Program-made: the position numbers and the translations under genes
Source: Watersipora subatra
Taxonomy: Eukaryota; Bryozoa; Gymnolaemata; Cheilostomatida; Watersiporidae
Assembly (NCBI RefSeq): GCF_963576615.1
Contig: NC_088714.1
Span: forward strand, 66,109,667 to 66,173,666
Length of the DNA stretch: 64,000 bases
Direction: 5' to 3'
Notes under the pieces: generated by a model
What the model saw: the letters and a program-made list of their open reading frames with translations, nothing else
The model's database searches: none
Told to the model about the DNA's origin: nothing
Part shown: positions 51,701 through 63,500 of the stretch, piece by piece
Layout of the letters: each line of letters starts with the position of its first letter
Numbering within the stretch: the stretch's first letter is position 1

Positions 51701-54700
51701 GAGTCAGTGAGGTTACTTACTCTGAGTGGTTGCACTTGAGAGTCAGTGAGGTTGCTCAATCTGTGTGTGGTTACACTTGGGAGTCAGTGAGGTTGCTCAC
51801 TCTGTGTGTGGTTACACTTCGGTGTCTGTGAGGTTGCTCACTCTGTGTGTGGTTACACTTGGGAGTCAGTGAGGTTTCTCACTCTGTGTGTGGTTACACT
51901 TGGGTGTCCGTGAGGTTACTTACTCTGCAAGTGGTTACACTTGGGCGTCTGTGAAGTTTCTCACTTTGTGAGTGGTTACAATTTGGAGTCGGTGAGGTTA
52001 CTTACTCTGTGAGTGGTTACCCTTAGGAGTAGGTGAGGTTACTTACTCTGTGAGCGATTACCCTTAGGAGTAGGTGAGGTTTCTTAGCCAGCAAATTCAA
52101 TTGTGCAGGCTTGTTTGGGTGCCCAAGAAGGAAGTCTTTAAATGAACATCAAAACATTTTTTGGTTGACATTTATGGAAAAAGAATAATCTCTCAAACAT
52201 TGACAGTATTATATCTTACCATGATGAGTTAATATATGATGCAACCTGTTGATGGCATCATTCATTATTCTCATTGCTTTTAGGGAGTGATGTGAAACAC
52301 GGTACAGTGCAGGCAACCTTCGTCCATCCCTTTATTTCAAAAGAGACAGAAGAAGAAACGAAACGTAGAATCGATGACTTTTGCGGCTGGATGTATGACC
52401 AAGCAGATATTGGGTTGTTCTTGCTACCAGAACCTGACAACGCTGCGCATGAGTAAGTTACTTAGTGACACATTTCACATGAATAAGTTGTCTTGTCACC
52501 CATGACACCTTCGCTAGCATGTTGATTTGCAACATGTGGCATGTTAATAGGTTGTTTGCCTAGGTAGCCATGCAGGTACAAGATTTTCGATGGTACGACT
52601 CGGTTACATAAGCCCTGAGAAGCATGTGCTGAGTTTTTTAATAAAATACTTCAACGTTGCAGAGCATATAAAGAGGCTAGTCTATATCAATGTTGGATAA
52701 TGTCTGCATATTACATCGTTAATGCCCATGCTCTTTAGAAATAGCCTGGACTCAGATGAGCTACAAAACGCTCTTCTACAGAATAACCGACTGATCAATC
52801 ATCTCATCGAAACACTAAACCTTAATGGAGTTGACTCTAGTAGCACCAATATAATATTGGTTGGTGACCATGGAATGATGGAGCATGAGAGCAGTCATGT
52901 GACCTACCTCAGTGACTTCGGTGTCAGTCTCGGAGACTTCAAATGGTATACGAGCAATCTCTTTACTACTGGAATGATTCTACCACATGACGGGCTTGCT
53001 GAATCGGTAAGTCATTCCTTTCAATCAAAATTTTATTTTCACTTTGATTCTTTCCGTTTTTCATTGCTCCAGAGGAAGTTATGTTATTAGCATTTGTTTG
53101 TTTTTAAGATTTATGAGAAGCTTTCTCAGAGAAATGCAAGTGAATATTTCACTGCATACACAGCAGAGAACCTGCCTGAGAGATTTCACATCAAAAATCA
53201 CAGAAGGATCACACCAATTGTTCTCGTAGCTAACACAGGGTATAGAATACAAATAGTAAGTTGTACCTAACACACGGTATTGAATATAAATAGTAAGTTG
53301 TACCTTACACAGGGTATAGAATATAAATAGTAAGTTGTACCTAACACACGGTATAGAATATAAATAGTAAGTTGTACCTAACACAGGGTATAGAATACAA
53401 ATGGTAAGTTGTACCTAACACACGGTATAGAATATAAATAGTAAGTTGTACCTAACATACGGTATAAAATATAAATACTAAGTTATAATAACCAATTGCA
53501 TCAACTATCATTGGTCACACTTACAACTTACTCTTACTTACCTTACCGTACAAATAGGTGTAGATTTATTCATCGTGTCATATAAATTGCCGTATAAATT
53601 CCAGACGAGGCCACACACGGATGACTCAGCACCGGTCAGAGTTGTTGGAATGCATGGATATGACAGCAATGAGGTTGAAATGATGACAGCGATGCTTGCC
53701 AGTGGACCAGACTTTAAAAGGGGGAAACTGGAGGAGATAAGGTCCATCGATATCTACCCTCTTCTATGCAGTCTGCTCAAACTCAACACTTGCCATGGAA
53801 CTGACGCTACGATCGATGTTCCACAGCAGATGGTCAATGGTAAGCTAGTAGTTCATTTTTCCATATCTGCCCCAAGTTTTATGGCTTTCTGGATAATTCT
53901 GTTATCTATGTCACTGCCTGAAGATTTGATATTCTAGCTTTCCGTAATGTGATTAAAACGCTTGGAAGATAAATATGTGACATCACTAGTCATTATCATT
54001 GAGATAGTCATTATCAGCTATCAATGACATCACTAGTCATTATCATTGAGATAGTTAATATCAGCTATCAATGACATCACTAGTCATTATCATTGAGATA
54101 GTTAATTTCAGCTATCAATGACATCACTAGTCATTATCATTGAGATAGTTAATATCAGCTATCAATGACATCACTAGTCATTATCATTGAGATAGTTAAT
54201 ATCAGCTATCAATGACATCACTAGTCATTATCATTGAGATAGTTAATATCAGCTATCAATGACATCACTAGTCATTATCATTGAGATAGTTAATATCAGC
54301 TATCAATGACATCACTAGTCATTATCATTGAGATAGTTAATATCAGCTATCAATGACATCACTAGTCATTATCATTGAGATAGTTAATATCAGCTATCAA
54401 TGACATCACTAGTCATTATCATTGAGATAGTTAATATCAGCTATCAATGACATCACTAGTCATTATCATTGAGATAGTTAATATCAGCTATCAATGACAT
54501 CACTAGTCATTATCATTGAGATAGTTAATATCAGCTATCAATGACATCACTAGTCATTATCATTGAGATAGTTAATATCAGCTATCAATGACATCACTAG
54601 TCATTATCATTGAGATAGTTAATATCAGCTATCAATGACATCACTAGTCATTATCATTGAGATAGTTAATATCAGCTATCAATGACATCACTAGTCATTA

Positions 54701-56705
54701 TCATTGAGATAGTTAATATCAGCTATCAATGACATCACTAGTCATTATTATTGAGATAGTTAATATCAGCTATCAATGACATCACTAGTCATTATCATTG
54801 AGATAGTTAATATCAGCTATCAATGACATCACTAGTCATTATCATTGAGATAGTTAATATCAGCTATCAATGACATCACTAGTCATTATCATTGAGATAG
54901 TTATTATCAGCTATCAATGACATCACTAGTCATTATCATTGAGATAGTTAATATCAGCTATCAATGACATCACTAGTCATTATCATTGAGATAGTTATTA
55001 TCAGCTATCAATGACATCACTAGTCATTATCATTGAGATAGTTAATATCAGCTATCAATGACATCACTAGTCATTATCATTGAGATAATTAATATCAGCT
55101 ATCAATGACATCACTAGTCATTATCATTGAGATAGTTAATATCAACTATCAATGACATCACTAGTCATTATCATTGAGATAGTTATTATCAGCTATCAAT
55201 GACATCACTAGTCATTATCATTGAGATAGTTAATATCAGCTATCAATGACATCACTAGTCATTACCATTGAGATAGTTAATATCAGCTATCAATGACATC
55301 ACTAGTCATTATCATTGAGATAGTTAATATCAGCTATCAATGACATCACTAGTCATTATCATTGAGATAGTTAATATCAGCTATCAATGACATCACTAGT
55401 CATTACCATTGAGATAGTTAATATCAGCTATCAATGACATCACTAATCATTATCATTGAGATAGTTAATATCAGCTATCAATGACATCACTAGTCATTAT
55501 CATTGAGATAGTTAATATCAGCTATCAATGACATCACTAGTCATTACCATTGAGATAGTTAATATCAGCTATCAATGACATCACTAATCATTATCATTGA
55601 GATAGTTAATATCAGCTATCAATGACATCACTAGTCATTACCATTGAGATAGTTAATATCAGCTATCAATGACATCACTAATCATTATCATTGAGATAGT
55701 TAATATCAGCTATCAATGACATCACTAGTCATTACCATTGAGATAGTTAATATCAGCTATCAATGACATCACTAATCATTATCATTGAGATAGTTAATAT
55801 CAGCTATCAATGACATCACTAGTCATTACCATTGAGATAGTTAATATCAGCTATCAATGACATCACTAGTCATTATCATTGAGATAGTTAATATCAGCTA
55901 TCAATGACATCACTAGTCATTATCATTGAGATAGTTAATATCAGCTATCAATGACATCACTAGTCATTACCATTGAGATAGTTAATATCAGCTATCAATG
56001 ACATCACTAATCATTATCATTGAGATAGTTAATATCAGCTATCAATGACATCACTAGTCATTATCATTGAGATAGTTAATATCAGCTATCAATGACATCA
56101 CTAGTCATTGCCATTGAGATAGTTAATATCAGCTATCAATGACATCACTAATCATTATCATTGAGATAGTTAATATCAGCTATCAATGACATCACTAGTC
56201 GTTATCATTGAGATAGTTAATATCAGCTATCAATGACATCACTAGTCATTATCATTGAGATAATTAATAGAAGTCATAATCGCACTTTCGATTGATCTAA
56301 GTGTCTTAATCGTGATCAAGTTTTATCAATCCTGAAACATCCTGTCAATCAGATCACCTCCAACATCAATAACAATTGCAAATGACAGAAAATTACCGTT
56401 ACTTTCCGATAAAATCTGCAAACAGATTTTGTCCAGGTTCATCTTTAGTGATATTTCCTAAATCTACACAATTTATCGACTTGTCTTCATGCAACGTTTT
56501 AGTTCTCAACTCTGCACATCTCCGAAAATTGTCTATTTTAGGTGTTCTCATGGACAAGAGGCCTCCCAAGCTAAACTATGCTACTCTCAACATGGACAGT
56601 GGAGATAGTGGCATGTCATATGCAACTGTATCATCTGCCCTTGCAACTTACTCTAGTATTTGTATTCTGTTGATATCTTTCATTGTACTCTTCACTGTCT
56701 GCTGA
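48624..56705 (+). CDS. ENPP-type ectonucleotide pyrophosphatase/phosphodiesterase, probably altered metal site
   Basis: Member of the ENPP family (alkaline-phosphatase fold; two-zinc enzymes that cut phosphodiester or pyrophosphate bonds outside the cell). Eight exons join in phase to 458 aa: 48624-48718, 50346-50473, 50776-50946, 52284-52452, 52739-53006, 53109-53255, 53605-53839, 56542-56705. Signal peptide is residues 1-19. A C-terminal membrane segment ('ICILLISFIVLFTVC') makes it a type I protein, like ENPP4/ENPP5. Conserved blocks: 'WTLATGLWPEEHGVIDDIMY', 'LPEPDNAAHE' (D183, H187), 'ILVGDHGM' (D231, H232), 'LPERFHIKNHRRITPIVLVA', 'GMHGYDSNE' (H343), 'SIDIYPLLCSLLKL'. The first zinc-ligand Asp (usual 'DGFR') is Ser29 in 'VGMSGLRHDF', and the catalytic Thr aligns with Ser65 ('NSWPS'). 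One zinc site looks intact, the other not, so activity is doubtful. Confidence 0.9.
48970..49790. repeat. 32-bp minisatellite in ENPP intron 1
   Basis: About 25 copies of 'ctgtaacagaagttatctgt' plus 'actatacggtga', with alternating sub-variants (tacggtga, taggtga, tggtgc). Confidence 0.96.
50346..50473 (+). CDS. ENPP-type exon 2 (nucleophile region)
   Basis: Acceptor 'tatcttacag', donor gtgggt. Encodes 'RHDFVDRPSLDAFQRFINTG' and 'MITNSWPSLWTLATG'. Confidence 0.88.
50776..50946 (+). CDS. ENPP-type exon 3
   Basis: Acceptor 'gatgttgtag', donor gttggt. Encodes 'LWPEEHGVIDDIMYDPTINL' and 'KPIWISAEEDGVKAAVSGWP', the conserved region after the nucleophile. Confidence 0.9.
51040..51165. repeat. 78-bp direct duplication in ENPP intron 3
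   Basis: Two copies of a block starting 'cctgccacagttactg' and containing 'cctgtgaatcatac'. Upstream at 50955-51010 is a 15-bp repeat 'gtttgactcgatgtg'. Confidence 0.8.
51680..52085. repeat. 41-bp minisatellite in ENPP intron 3
   Basis: About 10 copies of a unit with 'gtgaggttgctcactctgtg' and 'tgtggttacacttgggagtc'. Confidence 0.92.
52284..52452 (+). CDS. ENPP-type exon 4 (zinc ligands D183, H187)
   Basis: Acceptor 'attgcttttag', donor gtaagt, phase 2. Ends with 'IGLFLLPEPDNAAH', the D-x3-H zinc motif. Confidence 0.88.
52739..53006 (+). CDS. ENPP-type exon 5 (zinc ligands D231, H232)
   Basis: Acceptor 'tgctctttag', donor gtaagt, phase 0. Contains 'NIILVGDHGMMEHESS'. Confidence 0.92.
53109..53255 (+). 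CDS. ENPP-type exon 6
   Basis: Acceptor 'gtttttaag', donor gtaagt. Encodes 'IYEKLSQRNASEYFTAYTAE' and 'ANTGYRIQI'. Its last 24 nt are the first part of the repeat unit that follows. Confidence 0.9.
53232..53480. repeat. 37-bp minisatellite that repeats the exon 6/intron 6 splice donor
   Basis: Unit = last 24 nt of ENPP exon 6 ('aacacagggtatagaataca' + 'aata') plus the first 13 nt of intron 6 ('gtaagttgtacct'). About 6.5 copies including the exonic one. Every copy retains ATA|GTAAGT. Confidence 0.95.
53605..53839 (+). CDS. ENPP-type exon 7 (zinc ligand H343)
   Basis: Acceptor 'ataaattccag', donor gtaagc, phase 1. Contains 'VVGMHGYDSNEVEMM' and 'SIDIYPLLCSLLKLN'. Confidence 0.9.
53966..56265. 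repeat. 47-bp minisatellite, about 49 copies, in ENPP intron 7
   Basis: Unit 'tatcaatgacatcactagtc' plus 'attatcattgagatagttaa' and 'tatcagc'. Copies are nearly identical; a sub-pattern alternates 'attatc' and 'attacc' in the second half, suggesting two-unit expansion. Confidence 0.97.
56542..56705 (+). CDS. ENPP-type exon 8 (membrane anchor, stop)
   Basis: Acceptor 'gtctattttag'. Encodes a Ser/Thr stalk and a C-terminal transmembrane helix, then TGA. Confidence 0.85.
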
Positions 56706-57378
56706 GACACCCAGAATCAACATACAATCTTACACAGAAGCTACACTCACTTTTCTAATATAACCTTGTTTTATATCGACCGTTAAAAAGTCAACTACTG
56801 CCAGTTGCATGTGCAGTTAACAAATCATTTTATCTAGATAGATACATGTTTTATTTATTTTAAAATTCGGTGCATGCGCATCATTAAATATACTTTACAC
56901 AATACGGAAGGTCTGATAAGACTGGCATCACATTTGGCTTCGGTCATATTAGCATTGCGAGTTTGATGCATGGGTGTGTTCAAGAAGGATATTGCCAAAT
57001 ACACGAGTAGCAAGTTATTGGCACAACTAAATAATGAATATTTACCGTTAGGATATACAAGTAGCATGTGAATATAAAACTAAAATTTGAAAACAGCCAA
57101 CAAGGAGTACTAACAACGGTAGATAAAAACATGTATAAACCTCTATAACATGCACGTAACACTTCTGCAACTTTCGCTGAAAATTTGGAAAGAAACTCAA
57201 TATGGAGTCTGATTGAAAACTTGTAGAAAATAAAAGCAATCAAGAGAGGCAATGAGACGGAGTAAATGAGGCCTGATCTGTGTGAGTCGGGGTAAAACGG
57301 TAAGAAGCAATAAAATATCCTAAAAGACTCGGCCTAATCAAAGAGCAAAACACCAGTGAAAGCGTAAACAAGAAGAGA
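56706..57378. other. convergent intergenic region between ENPP-type and GTPBP-type genes
   Basis: Both genes end here. Two overlapping AATAAA signals for the minus-strand gene lie at 56850-56859, about 520 bp after its stop, so its 3' UTR may run close to the ENPP stop codon. No separate gene seen. Confidence 0.4.
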
Positions 57379-57543
57379 TTACCTAAGGCACACATTTGTA
57401 TCTAGAGGAGTAACTGAAGTTACGGTGCCAATGCCCCTCGTTGTACCTTGCCGGAAAAGGAGTTTGCTCTTGGAAAAGACACATTCAGCCTGCTTGAGAA
57501 ACTTGAAGCTGACGTTCGCTCGGCCATTGGTCTTGAGTGAGCC
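57379..57543 (-). CDS. GTPBP-type last exon (stop TAA)
   Basis: Acceptor 'ggttttttcag'. Encodes '[20 protein letters not shown]' to '[10 protein letters not shown]' and TAA at 57379-57381. Confidence 0.88.
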   Translation of the reverse strand, partial: GSLKTNGRANVSFKFLKQAECVFSKSKLLFRQGTTRGIGTVTSVTPLDTNVCLR

Positions 57544-60500
57544 CTGAAAAACCAAAAGGAACGAGCCTTGTGTACTCCTGCTCCATATATTACTTTGACA
57601 GAAAAATGCCACACTTCTCTCAACTACACCTGCACTTGGATGTCATCCTTTAGTGTTACCCGTTGCTGTCACAACGTTCTACACCATTATCTGCGACACC
57701 AATCCATACAACCGAGTGCACAACATCGAATACTGTGCACAACATCGAATACTGTTATCATCTACTAAATCAGACAGCCGTCATCTACCTCTGAAGTGAA
57801 AAGTAATGAGCTTACGGTGGACATGCTCAGAATCTCTGCGGTTTGACAGACATTGCCCACATGCACTGTGCACTGGAAACCTTTTTTGATCGAATTCTCA
57901 TGGAAAAGTAAGTTGATCTCTGCCTGAAACTGCCGACATACTTCTGGCTTAAAATGCATGCTTGTCAGCACCATACCCTATAACGAAAATAGATTCATAC
58001 AATTTCTGATAAATCAATGTTTAAATAAAGGAAGAGAGTAATACATGATCAGTAGGAAAGAGCGCATCAGGCGTACCAAAATCGATTCCACAAACCTTTC
58101 TCATGATTAGTTGATAGCCAACAGCGTCTAATGGAGCTAAGGCTATGCCTGCTGCTTGCCCAGCTTTAACTAGCTTGCAAGGAAATCTATTCCTGTGCAT
58201 AGATGTTACTGTCACCTCTGTAAATGTTCCATCCTCCAGTGGACCAGCTAAAAGCCTTTCATCCTTTTTTATGCAGCCCCTGTAGAAAATGAGACTTTCA
58301 AGTAGAGGGTCTGGAAAATTAATGAGATTGATTGGGAAATTTTTATAAAAAGCGGAAAAAAATAAAGAAGGGAATAAAAAAAGATGAGTGTGATGAGACA
58401 TAAAGGATGCAGTTAGAACAACATAAATTGGGGAAGGTAATGAAAAGGAAATTATCAGAAGGAGAAAAAAGGGGTGGGGAAAAACAGATATCAGGGAGTA
58501 AATGAATGCAAAAAGGAGGAAAAAATAAACAGAAACAAGAAAAATGAATGGAGAAGGGAGGACAAGTAGTAAAAAAGATCTTAAAAAGAAAAAAGACCAA
58601 TTTGACCACCATTTCGACATTTTTTGATCTCTACGAATCCATGATACAAGTGATCAGAGGAAAAGTGTCCACAAAATCGTATCAATAATGAATCGTTTAT
58701 ATCAATAACAATTTATTCTCTGGTTGCCCAACTCCAAAGCTTTTCATTTTTTTGTTAAAACTTTGAAAGCGACACCATAGAAATAATAAATAAAGGCTAA
58801 TAGTAGTTTCTTGTTTAACGCGGTCTTGATACTTGAACGTACTGTATATAAAAAAGGTTTACATTTATGATGATATATGAATGACTCGTTTTAGGCCAAA
58901 AGTTGTGCTTAACGCGCATGCAGCTAAAAATTCGTCATTACAGTATATGTATTTGTGTGAAATGCTACGCGTAAAAGTTTTGCTATGTTGAAAAAATTGT
59001 TTAATATTGACTAGTTCAGCAGTGCAGAAGAAAAGTTGAGGTCAGAAGACAGTGAAAGGTATTGCACAGCCAGAAAATGTTCATTCCATTGAAAGTAACA
59101 ATCAGAATGCAGTTGGCTGAGCAAAGGATGCAAATATTTCTGTTTTAAAAACGTTAATTTTTGTTTCTGCATGCAACATAAGTATGGTTCATTTATGTCA
59201 CTTGTTCATGAATATATATATATATATATATATATATACTTGTAGCATTTGATCGATTATTATAAAACTTATAAATTTGCAGAATTATAGCATATTATTT
59301 AATAGCACCCTTGCGGTTATCTTAACACAGCTTACAATAGATCGACACTCACAACTCCTCTTCTATTGCACATAAAAAGCCATTTCCGGCAACAAACTGT
59401 AGAAATCCTATCAATGAATGCAACGAGTTTTTATACAACATTATTAAATATAGCTATAAAATAAAAATATGTCTTCAAATTTAGAAAGAAATAAGAATTT
59501 AAAGCTTCGGCAAATTGCAAAGCAGGGCACAGGCTATAATATCATAGCGCATTAATTGCAAGCAATAGATATCAACTAGTAGAAATATTTCTCGGCTTCT
59601 CATCTTTATCAAGAGATCATTGACAAGTTGGAGGTAAGTTACCGGATTTATTGCATCTAAAAGGGTTATTATCGCTCCACCGGAAAGAGAGGGCAAAATA
59701 TAGGTGACATTTGCCACACCCATGAAAGGGCTAAATTTATCTTCCCAAAGATCTTACAAGCCGTTTAAAAAATACACCGCCAGCCTCTATTTGAATGGCG
59801 CCTCCAATTGACCGCCACTATAAAATAAGGGTTGAAAAATAGAGCAACCTGGTGTTCAATTACAAGTTTTACGGCATGTATAATATTAAGGAGAGTCTGA
59901 ATAAAAATATGTAGAAGATTAGAGAGAATGAAAACAAAAGGAAACCCAAGACATTTGTCATACCGTTTGACGATGCCTGAAGTCACGAGTCCAACATCAG
60001 GCACATCAGAAAACACGTCATCTATCTGGAAAAGGAGGTCCTCTTGAGCAGAAAGTCGGTCTAATTCTCTACTGCTGGCAGTTGGAGGCAACATGTTTAG
60101 AAACTTCTGTAGCAGCTCAAGCCCCGACCCAGTTTTACTTGATACTTGAAATATTGGGACGATTCTGCAACACGTGTTGAAAAACCACCTTTAATGCACT
60201 TGCCAATAACTGACTAACAAGATTGATTTACCTACCTTCCCTATTATATTATTATTATGATATACCAGTGCAACCATTGCAGCATATCACAATGTAATCT
60301 ATTCTCTAAATTGCATAAGAACATTTTTTGGTTGTTGATGGTTTCTACAAAAGGCCGAAAAACAGAAGCAATAATATATTTTATTTCATTTAAGGTACTA
60401 CAATGATATAAGCCAATCAAAATGCGAAACTCATAAATCCAATAAACCTGTCATGGTTCTGTGAATTTACAATAATACATGCGCATGTTTCAGTATGTTT

Positions 60501-63500
60501 TGCTACTCACAATGTAGCAGTTTGTGTCTATTACGTAATTGTGGAAAATTTCTCCGCCAGTACAGCAACAAAACGAAACTGGTGCAAGGCGTTTTTAGAT
60601 AACTAAACGCAAGTTTGAATCAGGAATTCTGCTACTTAACACATCACTGACTGAATGAAACTATCAAACTTGATGGCTAGAAGAGAAAGTGAGTAAAGCG
60701 TTTTCTCAAAAATACTAATGATTTACTAAACCTGTGAGAGATGACCCTTTTTTTATAGCGCTGGCCTTAGCATTTATTTACGCACCTGTCAGATTGCAGT
60801 TTAGTCGCTGCGTTCACAGCGTCCGATTCACTCCCTATTCGGCATGGAACTTTGTTGCTTCCAGGTGACTTGAGGAGGGATTCCAAGTTCGAAAGGTTCT
60901 TCTGGAGTATGGCAGGGCGACAACAGTCTCCCTTGGTGACCACAACGAAAATGGGCACTTGCAGACAAAGAGCAAATCCTAGTTGCTCCCTTGTCGTACC
61001 AACTACAAAAAAGGGTGCATAGTTAGGCTTGAAGCTAATTTTCAAAAACACGTCAAACAAAGACGGCCAGTTTTTAGAGCATCTTTCCTAGGCTCACGGT
61101 CTGAGTAGTTTTAAATTTGTTAAAGAAGTAAGAAGTGCACAAGTTACTCTTTTGTAATTTTTACAACTTTCAAATATCTCCTGGCTAGCGACTCCCGTAG
61201 CTAACGCCTCTAGTAACTAACGACATCGGTAGCTAGTAGTTCAGGTAGCTAATAACCTTGAGCCATTTCATTACTGCTGCATGGGTCTCTACACAAGACA
61301 CTTACCAGTGACCTAGCATTTTGATAGAGTAAAAGAAAAAGTGCAAAAATGTCTCCTTTATTAAAGGGAATCAGAGACGAAGAACTACTTTTGATGACAG
61401 CTGAGCAGAATACTTGTCACGGTAAAGAAGAAAATCACCAAAATTATCTATGCTCAGTTTGTGTGGTGCGGCAATTGAAGCAAGGAGTTGATGCCATGAT
61501 ATAGTATAATAGTAAGGAGTAACCTACTCCTGTTTATCAGGCATAAATTGGTTACCGGTAACTTATATACTACTGGCTACAGTAAAGTATACTGTAACCT
61601 TGCTCCGGTCTACTTTGATATTTAATAAAATTGCTGGTTGTTCTATAACCTGTTTATATTCGACATTTCTGCATGGAAAAGCTCATTTCAGTACTAAAGC
61701 TTTTGTAGTAGCCAAATTACTTCCTTTGAAAGCTTAAGGAACCAATCAGCTTATAAACAAACTATGCTGTAGGAATTGAACATCAGTTTCTTAGAATCTA
61801 ATAATCATCATAAAAAATTACAACCAACTGGTGAAAACATAGAAAGGTTTCGTGTAGTTGTCTGCACAAAAGTATATGCAACTCCGAGAAATGACTGATT
61901 TTTTCGTAAAGGTTACATATGTGAACAGATGAATACAATACAAGACAATATCTGATAGAAGCCTGACCTATCCCAGTGTTGGCACTCATGATTACATATG
62001 TGAACAGATGAATACAATACAAGACAATATCTGATAGAAGCCTGACCTATCCCATTGTTGGCACTCATGATTACATATGTGAACAGATGAATACAATACA
62101 AGACTATATCTGATTTAAGCCTGACCTATCCCAGTGTTGGCACTCATGGTTACAGATGTGAACAGATGAATACAATACAAGACTATATCTGATACAAGCC
62201 TGACCTATCCCAGTGTTGGCACTCATGGTTACAGATGTGAACAGATGAATACAATACAAGACTATATCTGATACAAGCCTGACCTATCCCAGTGTTGGCA
62301 CTCATGGTTACAGATGTGAACAGATGAGTACAATACAAGACTATATCTGATACAAGCCTGACCTATCCCAGTGTTGGCACTCATGACGAGCATAGCAAAG
62401 TGAGGGGAGTGGCCCATCAGACCAAATATGGTGGTTTTCAGGTACTTCTGATGTCCAGGAACATCTATGAAATGTATTATTTTTGTTGATTTCTCACAAA
62501 CATCTTCAGCAGTTGTATTGTCTGAGTAGTTCTGCAGCTGTAAAGTAATAGCATACAGTGTACACATGTAAGAAACAATTCTACATGTATATACGCATAT
62601 TTACATGAGATGTACTCTTGTAGAGTGCACCCATATAAGGTGTTCATATGCATATATAAAATATACACATCAAAGGTATAAATATATGTGGCACAAGCAT
62701 ATAAAATGCACATGGAGTACATGTACAAATACAAAGAGTACATATTTAATATGTGTGTATATAAAGTGTGTATATAAAATGTGTATATAAAGTGTGTATA
62801 TAAAGTGTGTATATAAAGTGTGTATATAAAGTGTGTATATAAAGTGTGTATAAAAGTACACATAGGAGAGCATCTACATACAGCAATCATGTACCAAATC
62901 TAAAAGCATGACTGAGTCACCAAGTTTCTATAGCTCGCACATAAGTGAACACCAGCTAGTAGAAACTAAAGACATTTGTCTCAAAAACGCGTGTACAATG
63001 TACAGAATGTTAGGGAAACAAAAACACATCCATAGAGCGCTTACCTCACCATTCGAATCAAAACCAATAATCTCTTGAGATATACTTGATGTGTGACCCG
63101 ACTGTATTTCATGTCGATGTCGGAAAAGATTGAGACGGGCTCTACCCCTCCCGTTGTCTAGCTCACCATGGGCTAAGACGCCTACCAAAGTACTTTTACC
63201 ACAGTCAGCGTTGCCAAGAACAGCAATTCTCAAGTCTAGAAACTGAAAAGAGAGAAAAAGCACATTGAAAAAGAGCAATTATATTTGACTGGAAAAACGA
63301 TGAAAACAATAAGATTGAATTTTCATGTCATGCTATTTGTCTGGAAAGCTTATGAAGTCATGACACACCGTAAAATATGAGCAACTACTACTGTCAGGAG
63401 TACTACTGTAATATGAGCAAAAGTACTGTCTATAACTTAAATATAAAGATAGTAATGAAGTAATGAGAGTAGTAACTGTATAGAGCAGTAACCCTATAGA

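Noticed and set aside
58021-58620. 199-codon frame on the minus strand
   Set aside because: Only 58096-58279 is coding (GTPBP exon); the remainder is pyrimidine-rich intron with no homology.
61918-62385. Regularly spaced repeats resembling a CRISPR array
   Set aside because: The 79-bp units are repeats throughout without unique spacers, lie in a eukaryotic intron and derive from the exon end.
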